Assembly (NCBI GenBank): GCA_017479925.1
Contig: JAFVBP010000313.1
Span: 1-33,974 of the forward strand
DNA length: 33,974 nt
Source: Selenomonadaceae bacterium
GTDB lineage: Bacteria > Bacillota > Negativicutes > Selenomonadales > Selenomonadaceae
Direction of reading: 5' to 3'
Shown here: one piece after another, positions 1-7,143 of the stretch
Position numbering within the stretch: position 1 is the stretch's first letter
Layout: each line of letters begins with the position of its first letter
The notes under the pieces: generated by a model
The model's database searches: none
What the model was told of the DNA's origin: nothing
Seen by the model: only the letters and a program-made list of their open reading frames with translations
Position numbers and translations under genes: made by a program

Positions 1-968
1 ACGCCCGCAATGTCTTTGATGCCTTCGACGAGCGCGCCCGTGAAAAGATTTATCGCCTGCGACGGACGCACGAGTATTGCCGCGTAAAACGACGCGAACA
101 AAAATCCGATTGTCGCCGCCGCAACGGGGTCAACTTTGCCGTCTTTGACGGAACCAAGCCCGACCGTGAAATTTATCACCGCGATTATCACGAGCGGCAA
201 AATCGGCGAAATCAACGCGGCTGTCGGCAACGATTGTTTCTTTTTGATGAGCGTCGACGACTTCTGCGCGAAAAGTTTGGCAATCGTCTTGACGAGGCTC
301 ACGGGCACGGTCAACAACCCGCCGAAAAATCCTTTCAGCAAGACGAGCATTGAATTGCCCGAACCTTCGCCGCGGGGAATATTTATCACGATATACGCGA
401 TTGTCACCGTCAGCGAAACTATTGCGCCGGGGACGAAGTAACGCAAAACGGCTTCCGAACCGAAAATGCCGATACCCGTCGCCATGCCCGCGAAGTTCAG
501 CGACGCGCCCGTCATCATGCCGAGCAAAATCAAAATTACCGCGTCAATCGGCTCAATGCCCGCGCTTGTCATAATCGGAATTGCAATCGAACCGATCATG
601 ATTATCGCGCCGAGTCCGCTCATGCCCAGGAAAATAAACGCAGTCGCCGCCGTCATTAAAATCGCAATGGCAATCGGTTTGTCGCCCGACAGTTCAGCGG
701 CTTTTTTGATAATCGCGTCCGAGATGCCCGTTTTCTGAATGACTTTGGCGAACATTGAGCCGAAGACGACAAGCGCAATCGGCATACTCAAGCGGAACGA
801 GCCTTTGAGCAAAATGTCGTTGAGCCACTCGAAAAACGGAATGCCGCACACGAAGGCAATCCAGCCCGCCATTAACGGGAGTGCCAAAAGCGTCGGCAAC
901 ACGCGCACGACCATTAACGCCGCGAAAATTGCGAATCCGACCAACAGTAAAATGCCCGATACAGTCAA
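1..968 (-). CDS. Ion-transporter-superfamily permease (CitMHS/GntP/DcuC type), 3' end cut by window
   Basis: Reading the minus strand from a TTG at 966-968 gives an uninterrupted, very hydrophobic protein of about 322 residues that runs off the window. The start is supported by GGAGG (977-981) 8 nt upstream. Several membrane segments are visible, among them residues 5-22, 62-75 and 99-130. A Gly/Ser-rich stretch FLGMSGLGAIIMIGS (about 113-127) followed by a polar turn resembles the re-entrant helix regions of citrate, gluconate and C4-dicarboxylate carriers. The family is assigned from overall pattern only and the substrate (probably an organic acid anion) cannot be told. It lies downstream of cspA on the same strand with 175 bp between, which contains one hairpin, so read-through from cspA is possible. 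The plus-strand open frames over it are antisense shadows. Confidence 0.6.
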   Translation of the reverse strand, partial: MTVSGILLLVGFAIFAALMVVRVLPTLLALPLMAGWIAFVCGIPFFEWLNDILLKGSFRLSMPIALVVFGSMFAKVIQKTGISDAIIKKAAELSGDKPIAIAILMTAATAFIFLGMSGLGAIIMIGSIAIPIMTSAGIEPIDAVILILLGMMTGASLNFAGMATGIGIFGSEAVLRYFVPGAIVSLTVTIAYIVINIPRGEGSGNSMLVLLKGFFGGLLTVPVSLVKTIAKLFAQKSSTLIKKKQSLPTAALISPILPLVIIAVINFTVGLGSVKDGKVDPVAAATIGFLFASFYAAILVRPSQAINLFTGALVEGIKDIAG

Positions 969-1084
969 TGTTGAATCCTCCGTAAAACTTTTTTTGCATA
1001 CTGCGGCGGGTATTTTAACTTGTCGCGCAGATTAAAGCAAGTTTCGTTGCCGCACGACAATCGTTCGGAAAATCAAAACGACCC

Positions 1085-1110
1085 GTTTCCGACAAACGCT
1101 CTTCGGAAAC
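1085..1110 (-). terminator. Hairpin downstream of cspA
   Basis: An 8-bp perfect inverted repeat, GTTTCCGA (1085-1092) and TCGGAAAC (1103-1110), with a 10-nt loop lies about 35 nt past the cspA stop. On the minus strand it is followed by only a broken T tract, so it could be a weak terminator or an mRNA-stabilising 3' hairpin. Confidence 0.35.
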
Positions 1111-1143
1111 GAGCCGCTTTGAAGCAAGATGTTGCAGTTCAGT

Positions 1144-1344
1144 TTAGAGTTTTTTGACGTTGGCCGCTTGGGGACCGCGTTCGCCTTCGATGATGTCGAA
1201 TGACACTTCCTGACCTTCGTCGAGAGTTTTGTAGCCGTCACTTTGAATGGCCGAGAAATGCACGAAGACATCGTCGCCTTCTTCGCGGGCAATGAAGCCG
1301 TAGCCTTTTTCCGCGCTGAACCACTTTACCTTACCAACTGCCAT
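1144..1344 (-). CDS. cspA: Cold-shock protein, CspA family
   Basis: A 66-residue single cold-shock domain protein of normal family length. It binds single-stranded RNA and DNA and acts as an RNA chaperone in the cytoplasm. Both RNA-binding motifs are present: RNP1 as KGYGFIA near residues 14-20 and RNP2 as VFVHFSAI near 26-33. The ATG at 1344 is chosen because GGAGG (1354-1358) is 9 nt upstream; the in-frame TTG at 1350 is too close to that site. The gene has its own consensus promoter (see 1393-1421). The roughly 50-nt leader is shorter than the long thermosensing leader of E. coli cspA, so cold induction by that mechanism is not evident. Confidence 0.95.
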   Translation of the reverse strand: MAVGKVKWFSAEKGYGFIAREEGDDVFVHFSAIQSDGYKTLDEGQEVSFDIIEGERGPQAANVKKL

Positions 1345-1392
1345 GTCCAAATACCTCCAATGAATTTATCGCTCTTGTGCGCAAGCTTTCTA

Positions 1393-1421
1393 ATTATAGA
1401 CGCGTAAAATTTTTCTGTCAA
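1393..1421 (-). promoter_or_regulatory. cspA promoter, perfect sigma-A consensus
   Basis: On the minus strand TTGACA (1416-1421) and TATAAT (1393-1398) are separated by exactly 17 bp. Both hexamers match consensus at every base, predicting very strong constitutive expression of cspA. Confidence 0.85.
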
Positions 1422-1441
1422 CCAACAAAATTGACATAGGA

Positions 1442-1456
1442 CGTTGACGGTCAACG
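1442..1456. promoter_or_regulatory. Palindrome upstream of the cspA promoter
   Basis: CGTTGAC and GTCAACG are inverted around a single central base, a 7-bp-arm dyad about 20 bp upstream of the -35 box. It could be an operator, or a hairpin at the end of the GH25 transcript, but no T tract follows. The function is unknown. Confidence 0.3.
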
Positions 1457-1485
1457 AATACTGCGCGAGCGAACTCAAAGGCGGT

Positions 1486-2355
1486 TTACTTGCGGTTGCT
1501 AAGGATGTTGTGAATCAGACTTTGCGCCGATTGCGTCGACGATTGCGGTTTTGATTCGGCTGTCGGTTGTGCGGTTGACGGTTTACTGTCGCGGCGATTC
1601 AAAATGTTGCTGATTAAATTCTGCGCGTTTGACGGCGTCGACGGTGCTGCTGACGGAGTTGCCGTCGGTTGCGGCGTCGCGGTCGTAGTGTCGTCTTTGC
1701 GGTTGCTCAAAATCGTGTGAATCAGATCTTGCGTTGATTGCGGCGTCGACGGTGCGGCAGTCGGAGTTGCCGTCGGTTGTGAAGCAACTTGGTCGTACAA
1801 AGTATTGCCGTTGAAAGTTTGTCCGCCGACGGTGAGCGCGTCAGTGAATTGCCACATTTTGCCGTGCAACGAATCTTGGTCGCCCCACTGCGCGTTCCAA
1901 ACTTGACAACCGAGCGATTGCCAGTCAATGAAATCCGTCAACCACGAAGCAGTTGAGTAGACGCCGCAGTTGAGCGGTTTGATGTTGTCGAGGAAAGCGC
2001 GACAAATCGCCGTGACGTTGGCGCGGCTGAAATCGAAGCCGTTGCGTTTTTTGTAACCGTCGCTGTCGGCAACGTAAACCCAAACGGGCAGCTCCAGCAT
2101 GACGCCCGCACGTTCGATAATCGACTTGCAGAACCGAGCCTCTTCGGCGGCGGCGGCGGGATTGAGCGCGTACGAGTGATGATACGCTCCGCAAATCAAG
2201 CCGGCTTTGTGCGCGCCGTCAACTTGAGCGGCAAAAGTTTCGTCGGCGTCGGTGCGCCCGAAGCCCGTGCGGCAAATGGCGAAATCGATGCCCGCGGCTT
2301 TGAGAGCCTGCCAATCGATATTTTCGTTGAAAACCGAAACGTCAACTCCACGCAT
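1486..2355 (-). CDS. GH25-fold (lysozyme-like) protein with missing catalytic DxE and three C-terminal repeats
   Basis: A 289-residue protein. Residues 1-190 follow the glycoside hydrolase 25 (muramidase) barrel: GVDVSVFNENIDW at 3-15 with the first conserved Asp (D5), GAYHHSYA at 56-63, and a closing WQF/TD strand at 168-172. The usual catalytic pair in the LPVWxDxE strand is replaced: residues 89-97 read LPVWVYVAD, so Tyr94 and Ala96 stand where Asp and Glu are expected. Activity is therefore doubtful and a wall-binding role is possible. Residues 191-289 are a Thr/Pro/Ala-rich tail carrying three copies of a motif like QDLIHTILSNRK (209-220, 245-256, 278-289), the last forming the exact C-terminus. 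No signal peptide is visible. The start at 2355 is preferred over 2370 because GGAGGT lies just upstream of it. Confidence 0.85.
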   Translation of the reverse strand: MRGVDVSVFNENIDWQALKAAGIDFAICRTGFGRTDADETFAAQVDGAHKAGLICGAYHHSYALNPAAAAEEARFCKSIIERAGVMLELPVWVYVADSDGYKKRNGFDFSRANVTAICRAFLDNIKPLNCGVYSTASWLTDFIDWQSLGCQVWNAQWGDQDSLHGKMWQFTDALTVGGQTFNGNTLYDQVASQPTATPTAAPSTPQSTQDLIHTILSNRKDDTTTATPQPTATPSAAPSTPSNAQNLISNILNRRDSKPSTAQPTAESKPQSSTQSAQSLIHNILSNRK

Positions 2356-2374
2356 ATTCGTAACCTCCATAACT

Positions 2375-2443
2375 GCAATTAGGAATTTGGAATTAGCAAT
2401 TAGGAATTTGCACGCGATTTAATTTCACATTCCTAATTCCTAA
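2375..2443. repeat. Short direct and inverted AT-rich repeats upstream of the GH25 gene
   Basis: The 15-mer GCAATTAGGAATTTG occurs at 2375-2389 and 2396-2410, and its inverse core ATTCCTAA occurs at 2429-2436 and 2436-2443. The block can fold into a hairpin and fills the gap between the rpsI terminator and the GH25 start. Similar words occur near 6992-7010. No promoter is evident in it. Confidence 0.6.
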
Positions 2444-2456
2444 CTCCACATTGCTT

Positions 2457-2488
2457 AAAAAAGCTCCCGCGCTTGTGTGTGCGAGAGC
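2457..2488 (-). terminator. Terminator of the rplM-rpsI operon
   Basis: On the minus strand GCTCTCGC (2481-2488) pairs with the GC-rich arm at 2463-2472, with a small internal mismatch, and is followed by six T residues (2462-2457). It lies 11 nt past the rpsI stop. Confidence 0.7.
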
Positions 2489-2498
2489 CGAATAATCT

Positions 2499-2891
2499 TT
2501 AACGTTTCGAGAACTGTGAAGCCTTGCGCGCTTTCTTGAGGCCGTATTTGCGACGTTCCTTTTCACGCGGGTCGCGGGTAACGAAGCCTGCTTTTTTGAG
2601 CGCGGGACGAAGACCTTCGTCGAGTTCCATCAATGCGCGGGTGATTCCGTGACGAATTGCGCCCGCTTGACCTGTCGTGCCGCCGCCTTTGACGGAAGCG
2701 ATCACGTCGTACTTATCGTTCATCTCCGTCAAAACCAGCGGTTGACGAACGATAAGTTCAAGAGTTTTCAAGCCGAAATATTCTTCCATTGCGCGGTTGT
2801 TAATCGTGACTTTGCCGTCGCCGGGGACGAGGCGCACGCGGGCAACGGAACTTTTGCGGCGACCTGTGCCGTAGTAGCTGACTTGTGCCAT
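2499..2891 (-). CDS. rpsI: 30S ribosomal protein S9
   Basis: A 130-residue protein with the full S9 pattern: the N-terminal [16 protein letters not shown] stretch, [15 protein letters not shown] in the middle and the basic tail ending SKR that reaches the decoding site of the 30S subunit. Length is typical. AAGGAGA is correctly spaced upstream of ATG 2891. It follows rplM after 11 nt, the conserved bacterial L13-S9 operon, and is closed by the terminator at 2457-2488. Confidence 0.97.
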   Translation of the reverse strand: MAQVSYYGTGRRKSSVARVRLVPGDGKVTINNRAMEEYFGLKTLELIVRQPLVLTEMNDKYDVIASVKGGGTTGQAGAIRHGITRALMELDEGLRPALKKAGFVTRDPREKERRKYGLKKARKASQFSKR

Positions 2892-2902
2892 GGTATCTCT
2901 CC

Positions 2903-3343
2903 TTAACGCGTTTCGATTTTGAGTTCTTCGGGTTTCTGTGCGGCGTAGGGATGTTTGTCGCCCGCGAAGACGTGCAGTTTCCTGAACAGATCTGCGCCGA
3001 GTTTGTTTTTGGGCAACATGCCTTTAACCGCGTGTTCGAGGACGCGTTCGGGGTACTTTTGCATCCATTCGCCGGCAGTGGCGTATTTTCCGCCGCCGAG
3101 ATAGCCGGTGTGGTGGAAGTAGACTTTTTTGCGCAATTTCTTGCCCGTGAAAACGATTTTTTCCGCGTTGACGACGATAACGAAGTCGCCCGTATCGACG
3201 TGCGGCGTGAACACGGGTTTATTTTTGCCGCGCAGGACTTTGGCAATTTCGGAAGCCAAACGTCCGACGGTTTTTCCTGCGGCGTCGACGATGTACCATT
3301 TGCGCTCAACGTCGCCCGCCTTTGCCATGTACGTATCTTTCAC
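2903..3343 (-). CDS. rplM: 50S ribosomal protein L13
   Basis: A 146-residue L13 protein, an early-assembling component of the large subunit. Recognisable stretches are [19 protein letters not shown] near the N-terminus, the [12 protein letters not shown] core and [10 protein letters not shown]. The start is taken as GTG 3343, giving [16 protein letters not shown], which matches the usual L13 N-terminus and has GGAGG 7 nt upstream. The longer open frame to 3424 has no support. It is the first gene of the rplM-rpsI operon, with a near-consensus promoter at 3442-3470 and a leader of about 90 nt that could carry autoregulation. Confidence 0.97.
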   Translation of the reverse strand: MKDTYMAKAGDVERKWYIVDAAGKTVGRLASEIAKVLRGKNKPVFTPHVDTGDFVIVVNAEKIVFTGKKLRKKVYFHHTGYLGGGKYATAGEWMQKYPERVLEHAVKGMLPKNKLGADLFRKLHVFAGDKHPYAAQKPEELKIETR

Positions 3344-3441
3344 GAAAATTCCTCCATGACTGTGACTTTTTGGAACGCACGACGAAGTTCGCTTTTGTCC
3401 GGGGCTAATGGAAACGAAAGGCAACCCGCCATACTCGTGCG
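3344..3441 (-). promoter_or_regulatory. Structured 5' leader of rplM (possible L13 autoregulatory leader)
   Basis: The leader predicted from the promoter is about 90 nt. Its 5' end, CGCACGA (plus positions 3435-3441), can pair perfectly with TCGTGCG (plus positions 3376-3382), enclosing about 52 nt and leaving the Shine-Dalgarno in the following single strand. Firmicutes are known to use L13-binding leaders here. Whether this one belongs to that class cannot be decided by eye. Confidence 0.4.
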
Positions 3442-3470
3442 ATTTTAATTGAAAGCCTTCAGCGTGTCAA
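3442..3470 (-). promoter_or_regulatory. rplM-rpsI promoter
   Basis: On the minus strand TTGACA (3465-3470) and TAAAAT (3442-3447) are separated by 17 bp, one mismatch from the sigma-A consensus. Confidence 0.8.
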
Positions 3471-3483
3471 GTGGCGTGTTTAT

Positions 3484-3667
3484 CTACTTTTCTTTTGGCG
3501 CAAAAGACCCGCTTTGAAAGCGGGGGAACAATTTGTTTGACCGCCTCGCCAATCGAAGTGACAACGCCAAACCAATTGGATGCAACGTCCACGTTGCCAA
3601 AAGAAAACAGCCCGCAGGTGAAACATCGTGTTTCAACTGCGGGCGGCGGCCGTCATCCGTGACGGCC
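3484..3667. repeat. Mosaic palindromic repeat, copy 1 (modules A-left, B, D, C)
   Basis: From left to right: a half of module A (ACTTTTCTTTTGGCG); hairpin B, CCCGCTTT (3508-3515) with AAAGCGGG (3517-3524); module D containing CCAATTGGATGCAACG (3554-3598); then hairpin C1, with outer arms CCCGCAG (3611-3617) and CTGCGGG (3637-3643) and inner arms TGAAAC and GTTTCA; and hairpin C2, GGCCGTCA (3648-3655) with TGACGGCC (3660-3667). The same modules recur elsewhere in different order and orientation. No convincing gene lies in it. Confidence 0.8.
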
Positions 3668-3706
3668 GAATTTTCGTCGTGTGTCGGCGGAACAATTTGT
3701 TGAGCG

Positions 3707-3997
3707 TCACGAAAACTTCAAGTTGTAAGCCGTCGCATAAATCACGTCTTTGTTTCGCGCCCAAATCGCATTGAACTGACTTTGCGGCACGGGACATAAA
3801 TAATCGCTGTTTTCGGCGGAAATTTCGTTCGCGAACTTTTGATAACTTATCGCCCGCTTGATGTGACAATCCTGCGTCAACCGAATCAACGCGGCGGCTT
3901 CGGACTCATTGCCGGGTGAAGTGCCTTTGTATCTTTCGGGCGACGGTTGCGGCGGCGCGTTGGTTTTTTGTCGTTGCGCACGACGGGCGTTTGAGTG
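3707..3997 (-). pseudogene. Possible 3' remnant of an exported or linker-rich protein
   Basis: A minus-strand frame stays open for 96 codons between a TAA at 3998-4000, which lies inside repeat module A, and a TGA at 3707-3709. It has protein-like composition: a Pro/Ser-rich start (NAPPQPSPERY), then a mixed amphipathic segment (EAAALIRLTQDCHIKRAIS), then NAIWARNKDVIYATAYNLKFS. No ATG or GTG start with a ribosome site is present. The only standard start is a TTG in the middle without a Shine-Dalgarno. It may be the tail of a gene truncated by insertion of the repeat, or a chance frame. Confidence 0.3.
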
Positions 3998-4145
3998 TTA
4001 CTTTTCTTTTGGCGTGGAAAGACCCGCTTTAAAAGCGGGGGAACAATTTGACAAGCCGTCTCGTTGCTGAAATGTTTTCATTACGCATTACGCATTTCGC
4101 ATTGCAGTTCACGTAGCGGCGACCGTCATCCATGACGGCCGAAAA
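3968..4145. repeat. Mosaic palindromic repeat, copy 2 (modules A-left, B, C2)
   Basis: It begins with GTCGTTGCGCACGACGGGCG, shared with the copy at 22335, then the left half of module A, then hairpin B with CCCGCTTT (4023-4030) and AAAGCGGG (4032-4039). After a short stretch of ATTACGCATT words it ends with hairpin C2, CCGTCAT (4123-4129) and ATGACGG (4132-4138). Hairpin C1 is absent. Together with copy 1 and the possible remnant this accounts for the long gap before the next gene. Confidence 0.75.
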
Positions 4146-4212
4146 CGCGACAAAACATGCACGCAAAAAAAATCGCCGCAATCATCACGGCGATAAACGA
4201 ATTTCCGCGCAA

Positions 4213-4500
4213 TCATTTTTCGGCGTCGTCGAGGTATCTTTTCAAAACGTAGCCGTACACACCGTTGTATCGAGTCGACACAAACTCGCCGTCATCGTAG
4301 TCGTCGGTAATCAAAATCAGCGTACCGAGCGGAATTCTAAGGATACGCCTGGCGTCATAATCAGGAGATACCCGCAACGTAATATACTCTTCGCAGTTGA
4401 CGACTTTGGCGTACCAAGAAGCCTCCGCAGTGTTGTCTTGCGCGCCGACGATGAACACCGCCGCAATCAGCAGAAACGACGCAAGAAATTTTTTGAACAT
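4213..4500 (-). CDS. Small exported SH3-like (SH3b-type) protein
   Basis: A 95-residue protein with a classical signal peptide: basic MFKKF, a hydrophobic core at about 6-24, and a likely cleavage after AEA near residue 32 by visible pattern. The mature part, ITLRVSPDYDARRILRIPLGT then EFVSTRYNGVYGYVLKRYL, follows the bacterial SH3b pattern of 'LR.sps....i..ip.G...' and '.vr..g..GYV...yl'. Such domains usually bind peptidoglycan or mediate protein contacts in the envelope. ATG 4500 is chosen because GAGGTG lies 6 nt upstream; the frame upstream to 4518 is not needed. It is a single gene downstream of a TATAAT-like sequence without a clear -35 box. Confidence 0.75.
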   Translation of the reverse strand: MFKKFLASFLLIAAVFIVGAQDNTAEASWYAKVVNCEEYITLRVSPDYDARRILRIPLGTLILITDDYDDGEFVSTRYNGVYGYVLKRYLDDAEK

Positions 4501-4687
4501 GTTAATCACCTCGTGCAACGATTATAATTGAATGGGCGTCAAGCTTAATAATCACTTTTGGGATTTTGACTGCAGTTTTCGGACAAAATGACTTCGCCAA
4601 ATTTCGGCAATCAAAAAGACGGGCAACGGTTAAGTTGCTCGCCTTTAAATTTGCGGGAGTCTGTTGAAACGTCGCGTCAACTGTCGA

Positions 4688-5830
4688 TTATTCTTCGGGC
4701 TGGTCGTATTGACGGCGGCGGGAATTGCCCGTACCGTCGCGACGCGCACGATTAATCGACAGCGAAATACGTTTGCGCTTGAGGTCAATGCGCATGATTT
4801 TGACTTTGACAACGTCGTTGACTTGAACGGCTTCGTCGGCGTTTTCGATTCGGCGGTCGCTGAGTTCGCCCATGGGAATCAAACCGTCAAAGCCGGGTTC
4901 AATTTCCATGAACGCGCCGAATTTCGCAAGCTTGACGATTTTGCCTTCGATAACTTCACCTTCGGAATATTTTTCGGCACGGTCAAGCCACGGGTCGCGT
5001 TGAGTTTGTTTGACGGACAGCGAAATTCTGTGCGCTTCGGGGTCGACATTTTTGACATAAACGTCAAGCTCCTGCCCGACTTGCAAAACGTCCGACGGGT
5101 GACTGACGCGTTCCCACGAAAGATCGGAGATGTGCGCAAGACCGTCGACGCCGCCGATGTCAATGAACGCGCCGTAGTCAACGAGACGTTTGACGACGCC
5201 TTTGCGAATGTCGCCTTCGTGCAGGGAGCCGAAAACTTCCTGCTGAGCGGCTTCGCGTTCGCGTTCCAAAATCGGGCGACGGCTCAACACGAGACGGCGT
5301 TTGTGCGATTCGATTTCAATCGGAATTGCCTTGACGGTTTGCCCGACGTAGACGCTCAAATCTTTGACGAAATGAAGTTCCATTTGCGAGGCGGGAATAA
5401 AGCCGCGCAGACCGTTGACGGTTGCGGTAAGTCCGCCTTTGACGACCTGAGTGACGTTCGCGTCGACGGTTTGCAAGTCTTCGGATTCGTCGTTGTGCGC
5501 TTTAATTTGGCGCAATTCGTCCCAAATGACTTCGTTGTCGGCTTTGACTTTGCTCAACATGCCGCCGTTTTCGCCGCCGAGACTTTGGATGTAGACTTTA
5601 ATTTTATCGCCCACTTTGACTACGTCGCCCGCATCTTCAGGTTCGGGATAGGCGAGTTCTTTTTTCGGAATGGCAATGTCCTGTTTGTGACGGATATTGA
5701 CATAGGCTTCGTTGTGATTGACCTGGGTGACGATGCCTTCGACAACTTCATGTTCATGAATGTCCGGAATAGAGTCGATAAGCGCACTCATGTCCTCTTC
5801 AGTTTCGACAGTTTTCAAATCATCTGACAC
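4688..5830 (-). CDS. Ribosomal protein S1-like protein with four S1 domains
   Basis: A 380-residue RNA-binding protein with four S1 (OB-fold) domains at about 28-96, 120-184, 204-274 and 291-361, and a basic tail rich in Arg. The third domain is the most canonical, with KRLVDYGAFIDIGGVDGLAHISDLSW. Low-GC Gram-positive S1 proteins of this size assist translation of certain mRNAs. The GTG at 5830 is preferred because GGGGAGG lies 10 nt upstream, inside the end of ispH. An ATG at 5779 is an alternative. The gene overlaps ispH by 16 nt in the -1 register. In many Firmicutes IspH and S1 are a single fused polypeptide, so here the fusion is either split or joined by frameshifting. Confidence 0.9.
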   Translation of the reverse strand: MSDDLKTVETEEDMSALIDSIPDIHEHEVVEGIVTQVNHNEAYVNIRHKQDIAIPKKELAYPEPEDAGDVVKVGDKIKVYIQSLGGENGGMLSKVKADNEVIWDELRQIKAHNDESEDLQTVDANVTQVVKGGLTATVNGLRGFIPASQMELHFVKDLSVYVGQTVKAIPIEIESHKRRLVLSRRPILEREREAAQQEVFGSLHEGDIRKGVVKRLVDYGAFIDIGGVDGLAHISDLSWERVSHPSDVLQVGQELDVYVKNVDPEAHRISLSVKQTQRDPWLDRAEKYSEGEVIEGKIVKLAKFGAFMEIEPGFDGLIPMGELSDRRIENADEAVQVNDVVKVKIMRIDLKRKRISLSINRARRDGTGNSRRRQYDQPEE

Positions 5831-6636
5831 TTTTTGTAAACCTCCCCGATAATCCAGTCCGGCGTTGAGGCTCCGGCTGTTATCCCGACTTTGTCGGCTT
5901 TTTCTAACCAAACGGGTTTGAGTTCCTGCGCGGTTTCGATATGATATGTGGTGCATTTTGTTCGGCAAAGCTGTGCGAGGCGCGTTGTGTTTGCGCTGTT
6001 TCGTCCGCCGATTACAATCATGACGTCGACTTTGCCCGCAAGCTCAAGAGCTGCTTTTTGTCTTTGATCGGTTGCCGTGCATATCGTTCGCAAGATTCGT
6101 ATGTCGTTTGACTTTCCGAGCAGGTGCGCGACCGTTTTGACGAAATTTTCGCCGCTGACGGTTGTTTGAGAGACGATTCCCAGTTTCGGGCACGGCGGCA
6201 AGTTTTGCGCGTCTTGTTCCGATTCCACGATAATCGCTCGGTTGTTTGACCATTCAAAGATGCCTTTGACTTCGGGATGATTTTTTTCGCCGATTATTAC
6301 GACCGTTCGTCCGTCCTGCGCCAAGTCTTTTGCCGACATTTGCGCTTTTTTGACGTGCGGGCATGTTGCGTCGACCAGATTTAGTCCCCGTGTTTTGGCT
6401 TCTTCGTAGACCTGCGGACCCACGCCGTGCGAGCGAATAATTATCGTGCCCTCCTCCATCGCCTTCAAATCTTCGACCGTGCCAACGCCTTTGGCTTTAA
6501 GTCGCTCAACCATTTGCGGATTATGGATTATAGGCCCCAATGTGCAACTTTTCCCATCCGCGTGCTCTTCGGCAATTTTTATCGCCCTTTTGACGCCGTA
6601 GCAAAATCCCAAACACTCCGATAAGATTACTTCCAT
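5815..6636 (-). CDS. ispH: 4-hydroxy-3-methylbut-2-enyl diphosphate reductase
   Basis: A 273-residue IspH, the last enzyme of the MEP isoprenoid pathway, which reduces HMBPP to IPP and DMAPP with a 4Fe-4S cluster. The three cluster cysteines are visible: Cys12 in GFCYGVKRA, Cys92 in DATCPHVKKA and Cys186 in TICTATDQRQ. Substrate-binding motifs RSHG, EKNHPEV and GITAGASTP are intact. The start is taken as ATG 6636 (MEVILSECLGFCYG, the normal N-terminus) with GGGTGG upstream, rather than the GTG at 6645. The S1-domain gene starts inside its last codons, so the two are translationally coupled. An extended -10 promoter is at 6700-6708. Confidence 0.96.
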   Translation of the reverse strand: MEVILSECLGFCYGVKRAIKIAEEHADGKSCTLGPIIHNPQMVERLKAKGVGTVEDLKAMEEGTIIIRSHGVGPQVYEEAKTRGLNLVDATCPHVKKAQMSAKDLAQDGRTVVIIGEKNHPEVKGIFEWSNNRAIIVESEQDAQNLPPCPKLGIVSQTTVSGENFVKTVAHLLGKSNDIRILRTICTATDQRQKAALELAGKVDVMIVIGGRNSANTTRLAQLCRTKCTTYHIETAQELKPVWLEKADKVGITAGASTPDWIIGEVYKKCQMI

Positions 6637-6699
6637 TTTGACCACCCGTTCGGTTGATTTTCGGCGAACTGCTTCCTCAACCGCCGATAACCGGCAGTT

Positions 6700-6708
6700 A
6701 ATATAGCA
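6700..6708 (-). promoter_or_regulatory. Extended -10 promoter for ispH
   Basis: On the minus strand TGcTATATT (-10 at 6700-6705) lies about 65 nt upstream of the ispH start. There is no good -35 box, so it is a candidate extended -10 promoter. Confidence 0.4.
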
Positions 6709-6822
6709 TAATCAAAACAAGCAAGCAATAACTTTGAGAAAAAATTTTCAATCTTTTGTGTCGGCGGATTTTGACGCGGTTTATTTGACGAAATTGTTAT
6801 ACTTCGCGGGCGGTGATTTTTT

Positions 6823-7040
6823 GTCGTTGCGCGGTTTGTGTTACTTTTCTTTTGGCGGTTTGTGTTACTTTTCTTTTGGCGCAAAAGAAAAGTAACCAAA
6901 AGAAAACAGCCCGCAGGTGATACATCCTGTATCAACTGCGGGCGCGGCCGTCATCAATGACGGCCGATTACCGTTGCGATTGTTGCCGTGCCAATTCCAA
7001 ATTGCAGTTCGGGCACAGGCGCGCTCGTCATCCATGACGG
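6823..7040. repeat. Mosaic palindromic repeat, copy 3 (complete module A, C1, C2)
   Basis: A 24-bp unit (6833-6856) is perfectly duplicated at 6857-6880. The second unit runs into a perfect 14-bp-arm palindrome, TTACTTTTCTTTTG (6865-6878), loop GCG, CAAAAGAAAAGTAA (6882-6895). Hairpin C1 follows, with outer arms CCCGCAG (6910-6916) and CTGCGGG (6936-6942) and inner arms TGATAC and GTATCA, then C2, GGCCGTCA (6946-6953) with TGACGGCC (6958-6965). A further C2-like hairpin, CGTCATccATGACG, is at 7026-7039. The open frames here are artefacts of the repeat. Confidence 0.8.
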
Positions 7041-7077
7041 TCTAATTTCGCTTGGCACCGAAGTTACGAAAAAACTG

Positions 7078-7106
7078 TTGCCTATTGCCTGCAAAACGGC
7101 TACAAT
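7078..7106 (+). promoter_or_regulatory. Promoter of the 7144-8067 gene pair
   Basis: TTGCCT (7078-7083) and TACAAT (7101-7106) with a 17-bp spacer, about 30 nt upstream of the Shine-Dalgarno of the first gene. Confidence 0.65.
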
Positions 7107-7143
7107 AGGCGCGCAAGTTTATTTCATTGGAGGTTGATTCTAA

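Noticed and set aside
4664-5827. 387-codon plus-strand open frame
   Set aside because: Antisense to the S1-domain gene; Phe/Asp/Val-rich composition is the shadow of its codons.
6627-6935. 102-codon minus-strand frame upstream of ispH
   Set aside because: Consists of translated module A (repeated KKSNTNRQ) and intergenic DNA, with no ribosome site.
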